Shown here one piece after another: positions 1 through 6,891 of a stretch of 12,597 nt of DNA. How positions within the stretch are numbered: the stretch's first letter is position 1; the number at the start of each line of letters is the position of its first letter. This DNA is from DASTSN01 sp035549175 (GTDB lineage Bacteria; Bacteroidota; Bacteroidia; Chitinophagales; Chitinophagaceae). The DNA lies in contig DASZRL010000027.1 of the NCBI GenBank assembly GCA_035549175.1, positions 1 through 12,597 of the forward strand. Direction: 5' to 3'. Below the pieces are notes generated by a model, which saw only the letters and a list, made by a program, of their open reading frames with translations, had not been told where the DNA came from and ran no database searches. A program made the translations under genes and the position numbers.

Positions 1-932
1 TTCCGGTGAAGGGTTCCCTGCTCCAGGGCCTGCACCAGGGCATCGCCCGGAAGCGCAAAGTGATCCATGCCGACATCGAGGTAGCCGTGTGCCGTGAACA
101 GCTGCCTGCCCAACTGGTACAATTGCATTTTCAGGGCCGGGCTGGGCAGGTCGCTTTCATCAAACAACCGCTGCCCGCGGCTGGTCCAGGGCACGTGCGC
201 ATAACTGTAGAAGGCAATGCGGTCCGGCCGCAGGTCTATGGATTGCAGAATCGTCCTTTCCATGCTTTCCAGCGTCTGCCGCGGGAGGCCGTAGATCAGG
301 TCGAAGTTGACGGATTCAAAACCGATTTCCCGCGCCTGCCGGGTCACCCGTTCCACATTTTCCACCGGCTGGATGCGGTTGATGATCCGCTGCACTTCGG
401 GATCATGGTCCTGGACCCCGAAACTGATGCGCCGGAAACCCAGGCCATACAGGGTCTCCAGGTGCTTGCGGGTAGTATTGTTGGGATGACCTTCCACGCT
501 GAACTCGTGGCGGGGATGTACCACCGACCATTCGAACAGCGCATCCATCAGCCGCGCCAGGTTGGCGGGTGAAAAGAACGTAGGGGTTCCGCCGCCCAGG
601 TGGATTTCCCGGATAATGGGAGGTTCCCCCATGATGTCCCGGTATATCCGCCATTCCCGGATGATCCGTTCCAGGTATTCGCGTTCCACCTGGTGGTTCG
701 TGGTGATCTTTTTGTTGCAGCCGCAGTAGGTACAGAGGGATTCGCAGAAGGGCAGGTGCAGGTACAGGCTGATTCCCTGCTCGTGGTTGTGGATCCGGAA
801 CCGGTCGCGGAACAGGGTCTTCCACTGATCCACATCCAAAGGTTCTTTCCAGAAGGGCACGGTCGGGTAGCTCGTATACCTGGGTACAGGAACGTTGTAT
901 TTTTCAAGTAAATGGGTAAGGGTCGTGTTCAT
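1..932 (-). CDS. hemN: Oxygen-independent coproporphyrinogen III oxidase HemN (5' part, cut by window edge)
   Basis: Radical SAM enzyme that oxidatively decarboxylates coproporphyrinogen III to protoporphyrinogen IX in heme synthesis without oxygen; cytoplasmic. Reading the minus strand from the ATG at 932-930 gives 310 codons open to the window edge, so roughly the last third is missing. The SAM/Fe-S signature is clear: YLHLPFCESLCTYCGC, with Cys63, Cys67 and Cys70 as CxxxCxxC cluster ligands and Cys72 as the extra HemN cysteine. The GGGTPT SAM-binding motif is at residues 113-118. The N-terminal KYNVPVPRYTSYPTVPFW segment is typical of true HemN rather than the HemW chaperone. The gene is divergent from ileS across 162 bp. 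No Shine-Dalgarno site or clear promoter was found; CAACTTTG ending 5 bases before the ATG only partly fits the Bacteroidota -7 box. Confidence 0.93.
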   Translation of the reverse strand, partial: MNTTLTHLLEKYNVPVPRYTSYPTVPFWKEPLDVDQWKTLFRDRFRIHNHEQGISLYLHLPFCESLCTYCGCNKKITTNHQVEREYLERIIREWRIYRDIMGEPPIIREIHLGGGTPTFFSPANLARLMDALFEWSVVHPRHEFSVEGHPNNTTRKHLETLYGLGFRRISFGVQDHDPEVQRIINRIQPVENVERVTRQAREIGFESVNFDLIYGLPRQTLESMERTILQSIDLRPDRIAFYSYAHVPWTSRGQRLFDESDLPSPALKMQLYQLGRQLFTAHGYLDVGMDHFALPGDALVQALEQGTLHR

Positions 933-1068
933 GGGACAAAGTTGGCGGGCCCTCCCGGTTCCTGCCATGACCTTTATAGCGGGGACTGCTGACTTTGATC
1001 AAGGGAAGGCGGTCCATTCCCGGGTGGACCGGTAGACTATTTTATGGCGGACCAAGGCCGGGTTTCCT

Positions 1069-1076
1069 TAATTTTG
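1069..1076 (+). promoter_or_regulatory. -7 box of the ileS promoter
   Basis: TAATTTTG matches the Bacteroidota -7 consensus TAnnTTTG exactly and lies 18 bases before the ATG at 1095. No TTG was seen at the usual -33 distance, so the match rests on the -7 box alone. Transcription from here would start near 1083, after the in-frame ATG at 1044, which argues against that earlier start. Confidence 0.55.
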
Positions 1077-1094
1077 CAGACTTTTTTGCTTGGT

Positions 1095-4000
1095 ATGCCA
1101 GTAAAATACAAGGAATTCTCCGGGCTGTCCCTGCCGGCCATCGAACGGGAAATACTATCGCAATGGACTGAACAGCAGACATTTGAGAAGAGTGTGTCCC
1201 GCCGGGAAGGCGCTCCTCCCTTCGTTTTTTACGAAGGTCCCCCCAGCGCCAACGGCATGCCGGGGATCCACCACGTGATCTCCCGGACCCTGAAGGACCT
1301 GGTCTGCCGCTACAAGACCATGCGCGGTTTCCAGGTGAAGCGCAAGGGGGGATGGGACACCCATGGCCTGCCGGTCGAACTGGGCGTGGAAAAAGAGCTG
1401 GGCATCACCAAAGAAGACATCGGGCAAAGGATTTCGGTGGAGGACTACAACCAGAAGTGCCGGGAAGCCGTGCTGCGCTTCAAGGACAAATGGGATGACC
1501 TGACCCGTAAGATGGGGTACTGGGTAGACCTGCAGGACCCCTATATCACTTTTACCAATGAATATGTGGAAACTCTCTGGTTCCTGCTGAAGCAGCTCTA
1601 CCAGCGGGGCTTGCTGTACAAGAGCGTCAGCATCCAGCCCTATTCGCCTGCCGCCGGGACCGGCCTGAGCTCACACGAACTGAACCAGCCCGGTACCTAC
1701 AAGGATGTCAAGGATACCAGCGTGGTGGCCATGTTCCGGGTGGCTGACAGCCCGCAGGCCGCCTCCCTGTTCCGGGCGGCGGGCGGCGCTGACGTTTTCC
1801 TGCTGGCCTGGACGACGACCCCCTGGACCCTTCCTTCGAACCTGGGCCTGACGGTCGGTCCCGCCATTGAATATGTCCTGGTCAAGACTTTTAATCCCTA
1901 TACCCACCTGCCCGTGCACGTCGTGCTGGCCAAAGCCCTGCTGGACCGGTACTTTAAACCGGAAGGGGAACAGGCGGACCTGGCGGCCTATACCCCGGAG
2001 ACCAAGCTGCTTCCCTGGCGTATCCTGGCTTCCTTCCCGGGTAAGGACCTGGAGGGGCTGGCCTACGATCAGCTGCTGCCCTATCCCGCCAACCGGACGG
2101 AAAATCCCCGTGCCTTCCGGGTGCTGCTCGGGGACTTTGTAACCACCGAGGATGGTACCGGTATCGTGCATACGGCGCCCGCCTTCGGGGCGGATGACTA
2201 CCGCGTCGGACGCAAGTATGATATCGGGATCCTGACCCTGGTGGACCGCGAAGGGAAATTCGTGGACGGGCTGGGCGAGTTCAGCCACCGTTATGTAAAA
2301 AATTATAAGGACGATCCCGGTTACGTCGATGTGAACGTCGATATCAGCGTCAAGCTGAAAAAGGAAAACCGCGCCTTCCGCGTCGAAAAATACGAGCACA
2401 GCTACCCGCACTGCTGGCGCACCGATAAGCCCGTACTTTACTATCCCCTGGATGCCTGGTTCATCCGCACCACCGCCCTGAAGGACCGGATGGTGGAACT
2501 CAACAGGACGATCCAGTGGAAGCCGCGTGCCACCGGTGAAGGACGGTTCGGGAACTGGCTGGAGAACATGGTGGACTGGAATCTCAGCCGGAGCCGGTTC
2601 TGGGGAACCCCGCTTCCGATCTGGCGGACCGAGGACGGTACCGAGGAAAAATGCATTGGTTCCATGGAGGAACTGCATGCCGAGATACGACGGGCCGTCG
2701 AAGTACTGGGCGGCGAGGTGAACAAGCATTACCTGCATAACGGCATCCTGGACCTGCACAAACCCTACGTGGATGAGGTGGTCCTGGTTTCTGAATCCGG
2801 CAGGCCGATGCGCCGGGAGCCGGACCTGATCGACGTCTGGTTCGACAGTGGGGCCATGCCCTATGCCCAGTGGGGCCTGGATCCGGAAAAGCGTAAGGCC
2901 GGGGATCCGAGACCTTTCCGGGCGCCGTTCGCAGAAAACTTTCCGGCGGATTTCATTGCCGAAGGCGTCGACCAGACGCGCGGCTGGTTCTATACCCTGC
3001 ATGCGCTGGGCGTCCTGCTCTATGACAGCGTGGCCTACAAAACCTGTGTTTCCAACGGCCTGGTACTGGATAAGAACGGCAACAAGATGAGCAAGCGGCT
3101 GGGTAATGTGGTGGATCCGTTCCACACTATCGAGACCTACGGGGCCGATGCCACCCGCTGGTACCTGATCACCAACGCCTCTCCCTGGGACAACCTGAAA
3201 TTCGATATCGAGGGTATCAAGGAAGTCCAGCGCAAGTTCTTCGGTACCCTGTATAATACCTACCAGTTTTTTGTGCTCTATGCCAATGTAGATGGGTTTG
3301 CGTTCCAGGAGGCGTATATCCCCCTGGACCAGCGGCCCGAGATCGACCGTTGGATCCTTTCTTCCCTCAACAGCCTGGTCCGTCGTGTGACGGAGAGCCT
3401 GGACGAATATGAACCCACACAGGCCGGGCGGCTGATCGAGGATTTTGTGGATGAGCACCTGAGCAACTGGTATGTCCGGCTGTGCCGGCGCCGGTTCTGG
3501 AAAGGAGAATACGAGCACGACAAGCTTTGTGCCTACCAGACGCTCTACGAATGCCTGGAAACGGTGCTGCGGCTCATGGCGCCGATCTCGCCTTTCTTCA
3601 GTGACGCCGTATTCCGCAATCTCAATCACGTGACGGGCCGCTTCGACGTGGAATCCGTACACCATACCGATTTTCCGGTCAGCCAGGTGGCTGCCATTGA
3701 CACCTCCCTCGAGGAGCGGATGCAACTGGCCCAGGATGCGTCTTCCCTGGTCCTCTCCCTGCGCAAAAAGGTGAATATCAAGGTCCGCCAGCCCCTGCAG
3801 GCTGTGCTGATTCCCGTGCTCAACCCCGCGATGAAGGAACAGCTGGAAAAAGTGGAAGACCTGATCAAAAGCGAAGTGAATGTCAAGGAGATACGGTACC
3901 TGACCGAAACCGAGGGCTTTATCCGCAAGCGGATCAAACCCAATTTCATCGCCCTGGGCAGGAAGCTGGGACCCAAAATGAAGGCGGTATCCACAGCTTT

Positions 4001-4448
4001 GGCACATTTCAGCCAGGAGGACATTTCCCGGCTGGAAAAAGAGGGCCGATTTAGTTTGTCAATTGACGGTGAAGAATTAATATTACAGCTTAATGAGGTG
4101 GAAATCAGCAGCGAGGACATCCCGGGCTGGACGGTAGCCTCCCGGGGCACCCTCACCGTCGCCCTGGATATAACGATCACTCCTTCCCTGGAACAGGAAG
4201 GCCATGCGCGGGAATTTGTAAACCGTATCCAGAAAATCCGCAAGGATTCCGGGTTTGAACTGACGGACCGGATCCGGGTAAAAGTGGCGGCTGGCAACGG
4301 TTTAAAAGAGTCATTGGCTCAATTTAAAGACTATATTTGCGCCGAAATTTTGGCAGATGAACTGGAGGTAGTCGGCGATTTGGATACTGGTACTGAAATT
4401 GAAGTAAATGATGTTTTTCTCAAAGTGATTGTTTCTAAAAAAGGTTAA
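1095..4448 (+). CDS. ileS: Isoleucyl-tRNA synthetase, type 2 (eukaryote-like), with GIHH signature
   Basis: Charges tRNA-Ile with isoleucine using ATP, and edits mischarged valine; cytoplasmic. From ATG 1095 it has 1117 residues, long for a bacterial IleRS1 but normal for IleRS2. Seen in order: N-terminal catalytic half with SANGMPGIHH at 51-60; CP1 editing domain with WTTTPWTLPSN at 239-249; DVWFDSG and EGVDQTRGWFYTLHAL; KMSKR loop at 664-668; helical anticodon-binding domain; long C-terminal extension with no IleRS1-type zinc cysteines. The class I HxGH signature reads G57-I58-H59-H60, with first and third positions exchanged. ATG 1095 is preferred because the frame's earlier ATG (1044) lies upstream of a promoter box and adds 17 residues that do not resemble the family. 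The next gene starts 4 bp after the stop, so the two probably form an operon. Confidence 0.97.
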   Translation: MPVKYKEFSGLSLPAIEREILSQWTEQQTFEKSVSRREGAPPFVFYEGPPSANGMPGIHHVISRTLKDLVCRYKTMRGFQVKRKGGWDTHGLPVELGVEKELGITKEDIGQRISVEDYNQKCREAVLRFKDKWDDLTRKMGYWVDLQDPYITFTNEYVETLWFLLKQLYQRGLLYKSVSIQPYSPAAGTGLSSHELNQPGTYKDVKDTSVVAMFRVADSPQAASLFRAAGGADVFLLAWTTTPWTLPSNLGLTVGPAIEYVLVKTFNPYTHLPVHVVLAKALLDRYFKPEGEQADLAAYTPETKLLPWRILASFPGKDLEGLAYDQLLPYPANRTENPRAFRVLLGDFVTTEDGTGIVHTAPAFGADDYRVGRKYDIGILTLVDREGKFVDGLGEFSHRYVKNYKDDPGYVDVNVDISVKLKKENRAFRVEKYEHSYPHCWRTDKPVLYYPLDAWFIRTTALKDRMVELNRTIQWKPRATGEGRFGNWLENMVDWNLSRSRFWGTPLPIWRTEDGTEEKCIGSMEELHAEIRRAVEVLGGEVNKHYLHNGILDLHKPYVDEVVLVSESGRPMRREPDLIDVWFDSGAMPYAQWGLDPEKRKAGDPRPFRAPFAENFPADFIAEGVDQTRGWFYTLHALGVLLYDSVAYKTCVSNGLVLDKNGNKMSKRLGNVVDPFHTIETYGADATRWYLITNASPWDNLKFDIEGIKEVQRKFFGTLYNTYQFFVLYANVDGFAFQEAYIPLDQRPEIDRWILSSLNSLVRRVTESLDEYEPTQAGRLIEDFVDEHLSNWYVRLCRRRFWKGEYEHDKLCAYQTLYECLETVLRLMAPISPFFSDAVFRNLNHVTGRFDVESVHHTDFPVSQVAAIDTSLEERMQLAQDASSLVLSLRKKVNIKVRQPLQAVLIPVLNPAMKEQLEKVEDLIKSEVNVKEIRYLTETEGFIRKRIKPNFIALGRKLGPKMKAVSTALAHFSQEDISRLEKEGRFSLSIDGEELILQLNEVEISSEDIPGWTVASRGTLTVALDITITPSLEQEGHAREFVNRIQKIRKDSGFELTDRIRVKVAAGNGLKESLAQFKDYICAEILADELEVVGDLDTGTEIEVNDVFLKVIVSKKG

Positions 4449-4452
4449 TTGT

Positions 4453-5301
4453 ATGGCAACCAAGAAAAAAGCAGCCCCCAAGAAAGCCGCTAAACCGGTT
4501 AAGAAAGCAGCTTCTTCGAAACCTGCTGCCAAAAAGCCAGTAAAGGCGGCACCCAAGAAGGCGGTGAAGCCGGCTCCCAAGCCCGCTGCCAAGAAGGCTG
4601 CTCCCAAACCGGCGGCTAAACCAGCCGTTAAGAAAGTGGCTGCCAAGCCGGCCCCGAAGCCGGCGCCCAAAAAGCCGGAGGTCAAAGCCGCCCCCAAGCC
4701 GGCTGCCGGCTTGAAAACGGTTGCCAAACCCCAGCCTGCCAAGAAACCCGCCCAGGTGGATCTCAAATCGCTGGTCACCGTGAAGCCCCCGGTGAAGCCG
4801 GTCGTGAAAAAGGAACCTCCCAAACCCGTCAAGGTGGTGATTCCCAAGACATCCACGACCAAGGCCGTCAAATATGAACCTGAATTTACCAAATCCGTTC
4901 TCGATACCCCGATGAATGAACAAAATGGACCGACCATGCGCTATTCTGACGCCGAGTTAGCTGAGTTCAAGGAATTGATCATGAAAAAGCTGGATGCCGC
5001 CAAAAAGGAGCTCGCGTACCTGCAGGGACTGATCACCCGCAAGGACGAAGGCGGTGATATGGATGAAGGTCGCTACATGACCATGGAAGATGGCAGCGTA
5101 AGCATGGAGCGTGAGCAGCTCAGCCAGATGGCCAGCCGGCAGATCACCTTTATTGATCACCTGGAAAAGGCGCTGATGCGCATCGAAAATAAGACCTACG
5201 GGATCTGCCGCGTTACCGGCAAACTGATCGATAAGGCCCGGCTGCGGGCCGTTCCTCACGCGACGCTGAGCATTGAAGCCAAGCAGATGATGAACAAATA
5301 G
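4453..5301 (+). CDS. DksA/TraR-family regulator with degenerate zinc finger and long Lys/Ala/Pro-rich tail
   Basis: 282 residues. Residues 1 to about 150 are low-complexity AAPKK/AKPV/KPAPKPA repeats, strongly basic, disordered in appearance and like histone H1 or SlpA-type tails. Residues 162-282 are a DksA-like domain: helix, acidic turn (DEGGDMDEG around 198-205), a second helix, then YGICRVTGKLI. DksA binds the RNA polymerase secondary channel and, with ppGpp, adjusts promoter output; that role here is inferred from the family. Of four expected zinc ligands only Cys252 remains; the aligned others are Thr255, Ser273 and Ala276. I recall this loss as usual in Bacteroidota homologues. The start at 4453 sits 4 bp after the ileS stop; the frame also opens at 4429, inside ileS. 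Internal ATGs at 4912 and 4936 (residues 154 and 162) could give a tail-less form of ordinary family length. Confidence 0.88.
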   Translation: MATKKKAAPKKAAKPVKKAASSKPAAKKPVKAAPKKAVKPAPKPAAKKAAPKPAAKPAVKKVAAKPAPKPAPKKPEVKAAPKPAAGLKTVAKPQPAKKPAQVDLKSLVTVKPPVKPVVKKEPPKPVKVVIPKTSTTKAVKYEPEFTKSVLDTPMNEQNGPTMRYSDAELAEFKELIMKKLDAAKKELAYLQGLITRKDEGGDMDEGRYMTMEDGSVSMEREQLSQMASRQITFIDHLEKALMRIENKTYGICRVTGKLIDKARLRAVPHATLSIEAKQMMNK

Positions 5302-5347
5302 GCCGGATTCCCGGTTCCGGGGACCCTGCTGTTTCAGGACCTGCCGC

Positions 5348-5361
5348 GACGGTGAACCGTC
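5348..5361 (+). other. Small hairpin after the DksA-like gene
   Basis: GACGG and CCGTC pair around TGAA (6 bp with a 2-base loop if T-A is also paired). There is no T run behind it, so it is not a standard terminator. It lies in the 102-bp gap between the DksA-like gene and the YcxB-like gene, where I found no good promoter. Confidence 0.25.
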
Positions 5362-5403
5362 CTGGTTGAACCTGCCCCGTGGATACCGGCTTAATGTGCA
5401 CAC

Positions 5404-5883
5404 ATGACCATTTCATTTTCATACGAGAAGCCTAAGGTGATCCAGGCGCTTCGGTACCATTTCATTTCCCGGCCCGAGATCAAATTCATGATCATCCTGG
5501 TCAATGTGTTTGCTCTTACGTCCGCCGCCCTGTTTTATTTCCACAAGATCACGCCCATGGCCTTCCTGGTCGGATCGCTGCTCTGGTTTTTTTTGATGAT
5601 CAGCTTCTGGTTTGTCATGCCGTCCCTGGTATACCGGCGGGCGGCCACGTTCCGGGATCACTTCACCATGTGGTTCGAGGAGGGGGGATTCACGCTGGGT
5701 AATGAGCGGGGGTCACGCACCTGGCCCTGGAAGGCACTGAGCACCTTCCTGGAAAGCCCGCATTTCTTTCACCTGTATTTTGACAGCCGTTCATTCATCC
5801 TGGTGCCCAAGAGTGGTTGCAGGGACCAGGCCGAGGTGGCAGACCTTCGGCGGATCCTTCGTGATAAGACCGGGAAAGGCTGA
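5404..5883 (+). CDS. YcxB-like two-helix membrane protein
   Basis: 159 residues of unknown function. Two hydrophobic membrane segments are visible at about residues 28-46 and 52-72, joined by a short HKITP turn. They are followed by a soluble domain (about 80-155) with alternating aromatic and hydrophobic residues, including WPWKALSTFLESPHFFHLYF and a late FILVPKSG element. This plan, two helices then a PH-like sheet ending in (F/I)I(L/V)PK, is that of the YcxB-like family; the assignment is by pattern only. It is not LspA: four helices and the catalytic aspartates are absent, although lspA often follows the ileS/DksA-like pair in Bacteroidota. The gene ends 4 bp from the stop of the convergent GNAT gene. 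No Shine-Dalgarno site is present before the ATG. Confidence 0.7.
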   Translation: MTISFSYEKPKVIQALRYHFISRPEIKFMIILVNVFALTSAALFYFHKITPMAFLVGSLLWFFLMISFWFVMPSLVYRRAATFRDHFTMWFEEGGFTLGNERGSRTWPWKALSTFLESPHFFHLYFDSRSFILVPKSGCRDQAEVADLRRILRDKTGKG

Positions 5884-5903
5884 GCGATTATAATTGCTTT
5901 TCC
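5873..5903. terminator. Possible shared hairpin at convergent gene ends
   Basis: GGAAAGGC (5873-5880) pairs with GCTTTTCC (5896-5903), with one G-T pair, around a 15-base loop that holds both stop codons. Neither direction has a clear T run after the stem, so function as a bidirectional terminator is only a suggestion. Confidence 0.25.
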
Positions 5904-6316
5904 ATCAGGTAGTGCGGAATGGTGACTTCCGTGAACTCGTCTCCTTTGACGCGGTAGCCCATTTTTTCATAAAAGCCGATGGCGTGTTTGCGGGCGTGCA
6001 TGGTAATGCGCCGGTACCCATGGTCACGGGCGAGGTTTTCTGCGAACTGCATCAGGGCCCGGCCGATCCCTTTACCCTGCAGGTCATTGAGTACGGCCAT
6101 CTGACGCAGGCGGATCGTGCCCGGTCCTTCCCTGACCAGCATACAGCATCCCAGCAGCTGGTCATCGTCAAAGGCTCCGATCAGCAGGTTGTCCTTTTCT
6201 TCCTTCAGCTCTTCCTGGTCAAATCCGAGCCCGAGCGGTTTGCGCAGGATATCATCGCGTAACTTAACCATCTGCTGATATTCCTTGGAGCCATGATCAA
6301 TGATTTTCAGGGCCAT
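5888..6316 (-). CDS. GNAT-family N-acetyltransferase
   Basis: 142 residues, a single GNAT domain. It transfers an acetyl group from acetyl-CoA to an unknown amine. The acetyl-CoA pyrophosphate-binding motif A is clear: LRQMAVLNDLQGKGIGRALM with QGKGIG at 80-85. The motif B element FYEKMGY is at 115-121. The C-terminal IPHYLMEK is common in small GNATs of the ElaA/YjcF kind, so substrate cannot be told from sequence. It begins at the ATG complementary to 6314-6316 and is divergent from acpP. A likely promoter lies about 30 to 60 bases upstream. Nothing in the neighbourhood points to a partner. Confidence 0.9.
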   Translation of the reverse strand: MALKIIDHGSKEYQQMVKLRDDILRKPLGLGFDQEELKEEKDNLLIGAFDDDQLLGCCMLVREGPGTIRLRQMAVLNDLQGKGIGRALMQFAENLARDHGYRRITMHARKHAIGFYEKMGYRVKGDEFTEVTIPHYLMEKQL

Positions 6317-6342
6317 ACTTCAGTACAATCGTTTAGGGATGG

Positions 6343-6373
6343 GTAAATTACGAACATCCCGGGATACTACCAA
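6343..6373 (-). promoter_or_regulatory. Possible promoter of the GNAT gene
   Basis: On the minus strand TTG (6373-6371) is followed by 20 bases and then TAATTTAC (6350-6343). The spacing equals that of the two best promoters here, but the -7 box matches only four of six defined positions. The spacer carries the 10-bp palindrome ATCCCGGGAT (6356-6365). Confidence 0.4.
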
Positions 6374-6496
6374 CCGTAAGCAGTCTGAAATTAACCGGAA
6401 TATCGCCGACCGAATTGGAATTAGTATTTCGTTTTCAATATATTGCAGCCGATTAGGAAAAAATGAGCTTTCCTGCCGTGTTTTATTCAAAAATTC

Positions 6497-6504
6497 TATT
6501 TTTG
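6497..6504 (+). promoter_or_regulatory. -7 box of the acpP promoter
   Basis: TATTTTTG fits TAnnTTTG exactly and lies 27 bases before the acpP ATG, in an AT-rich stretch unlike the surrounding GC-rich DNA. No convincing TTG was found at 19-21 bases upstream. The 215-bp gap from 6317 to 6531 otherwise holds only the promoter of the divergent GNAT gene. Confidence 0.55.
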
Positions 6505-6531
6505 CACCCATATTAACTAAATCTAAATGAC

Positions 6532-6768
6532 ATGTCAGACATTGCATCAAGAGTAAAAAAGATCATCGTTGACAAATTAGGTGTGGAAGAAGCCGAAGTG
6601 ACCAACGAAGCTTCCTTCACCAATGATTTGGGCGCCGATTCACTGGACACCGTCGAACTGATCATGGAATTTGAAAAGGAATTCAATATCTCCATTCCCG
6701 ACGAACAGGCTGAAACCATCACCACGGTTGGCCAGGCCGTTGCTTATCTCGAAGAGCACGCCAAATAA
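6532..6768 (+). CDS. acpP: Acyl carrier protein
   Basis: 78 residues, the normal length. It carries growing acyl chains as thioesters on a 4'-phosphopantetheine arm during fatty-acid synthesis; cytoplasmic. The attachment site is Ser37 in the motif LGADSLDTVELIMEFEKEF. The protein is acidic and four-helical in pattern, as expected. It is first in the order acpP-fabF-rnc that is common in Bacteroidota. The A/T-rich leader AACTAAATCTAAATGAC before the ATG has no Shine-Dalgarno site, as usual for highly expressed genes in this phylum. A hairpin in the gap to fabF could make acpP transcripts more abundant than fabF transcripts. Confidence 0.98.
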   Translation: MSDIASRVKKIIVDKLGVEEAEVTNEASFTNDLGADSLDTVELIMEFEKEFNISIPDEQAETITTVGQAVAYLEEHAK

Positions 6769-6818
6769 GCCAGGAACGACTTCCTCGATTCAGGGGAACA
6801 GAATGGAATAAATTTACT

Positions 6819-6868
6819 CCGCCTTCTGACTGTTGTATTTTTAGCGCAGCGAAGGCGGTTTTATCTTT
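6819..6868 (+). terminator. Terminator or attenuator between acpP and fabF
   Basis: CCGCCTTC (6819-6826) and GAAGGCGG (6851-6858) form a perfect 8-bp stem, followed by TTTTATCTTT. The loop is long (24 bases). Because fabF follows within 35 bases and has only weak promoter candidates of its own, partial readthrough is the likeliest role. Confidence 0.6.
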
Positions 6869-6891
6869 CACAAAAACTGACCACAGGCTGT

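Noticed and set aside
995..1002. TTGATCAA palindrome in the hemN/ileS gap, considered as an FNR-type site for an anaerobic heme gene
   Set aside because: FNR sites need four bases between the half-sites TTGAT and ATCAA; here the halves overlap, and an 8-bp palindrome is common by chance.
1671..4007. Very long open frame (778 codons) on the minus strand opposite ileS
   Set aside because: It lies wholly inside a certain ileS, its translation shows no family motif, and GC-rich codon use on the other strand often leaves the antisense frame open.
4311..4937. Gly/Ala/Phe-rich minus-strand frames opposite the DksA-like tail
   Set aside because: Produced by the repetitive Lys/Ala/Pro codons on the plus strand; not an independent repeat protein.
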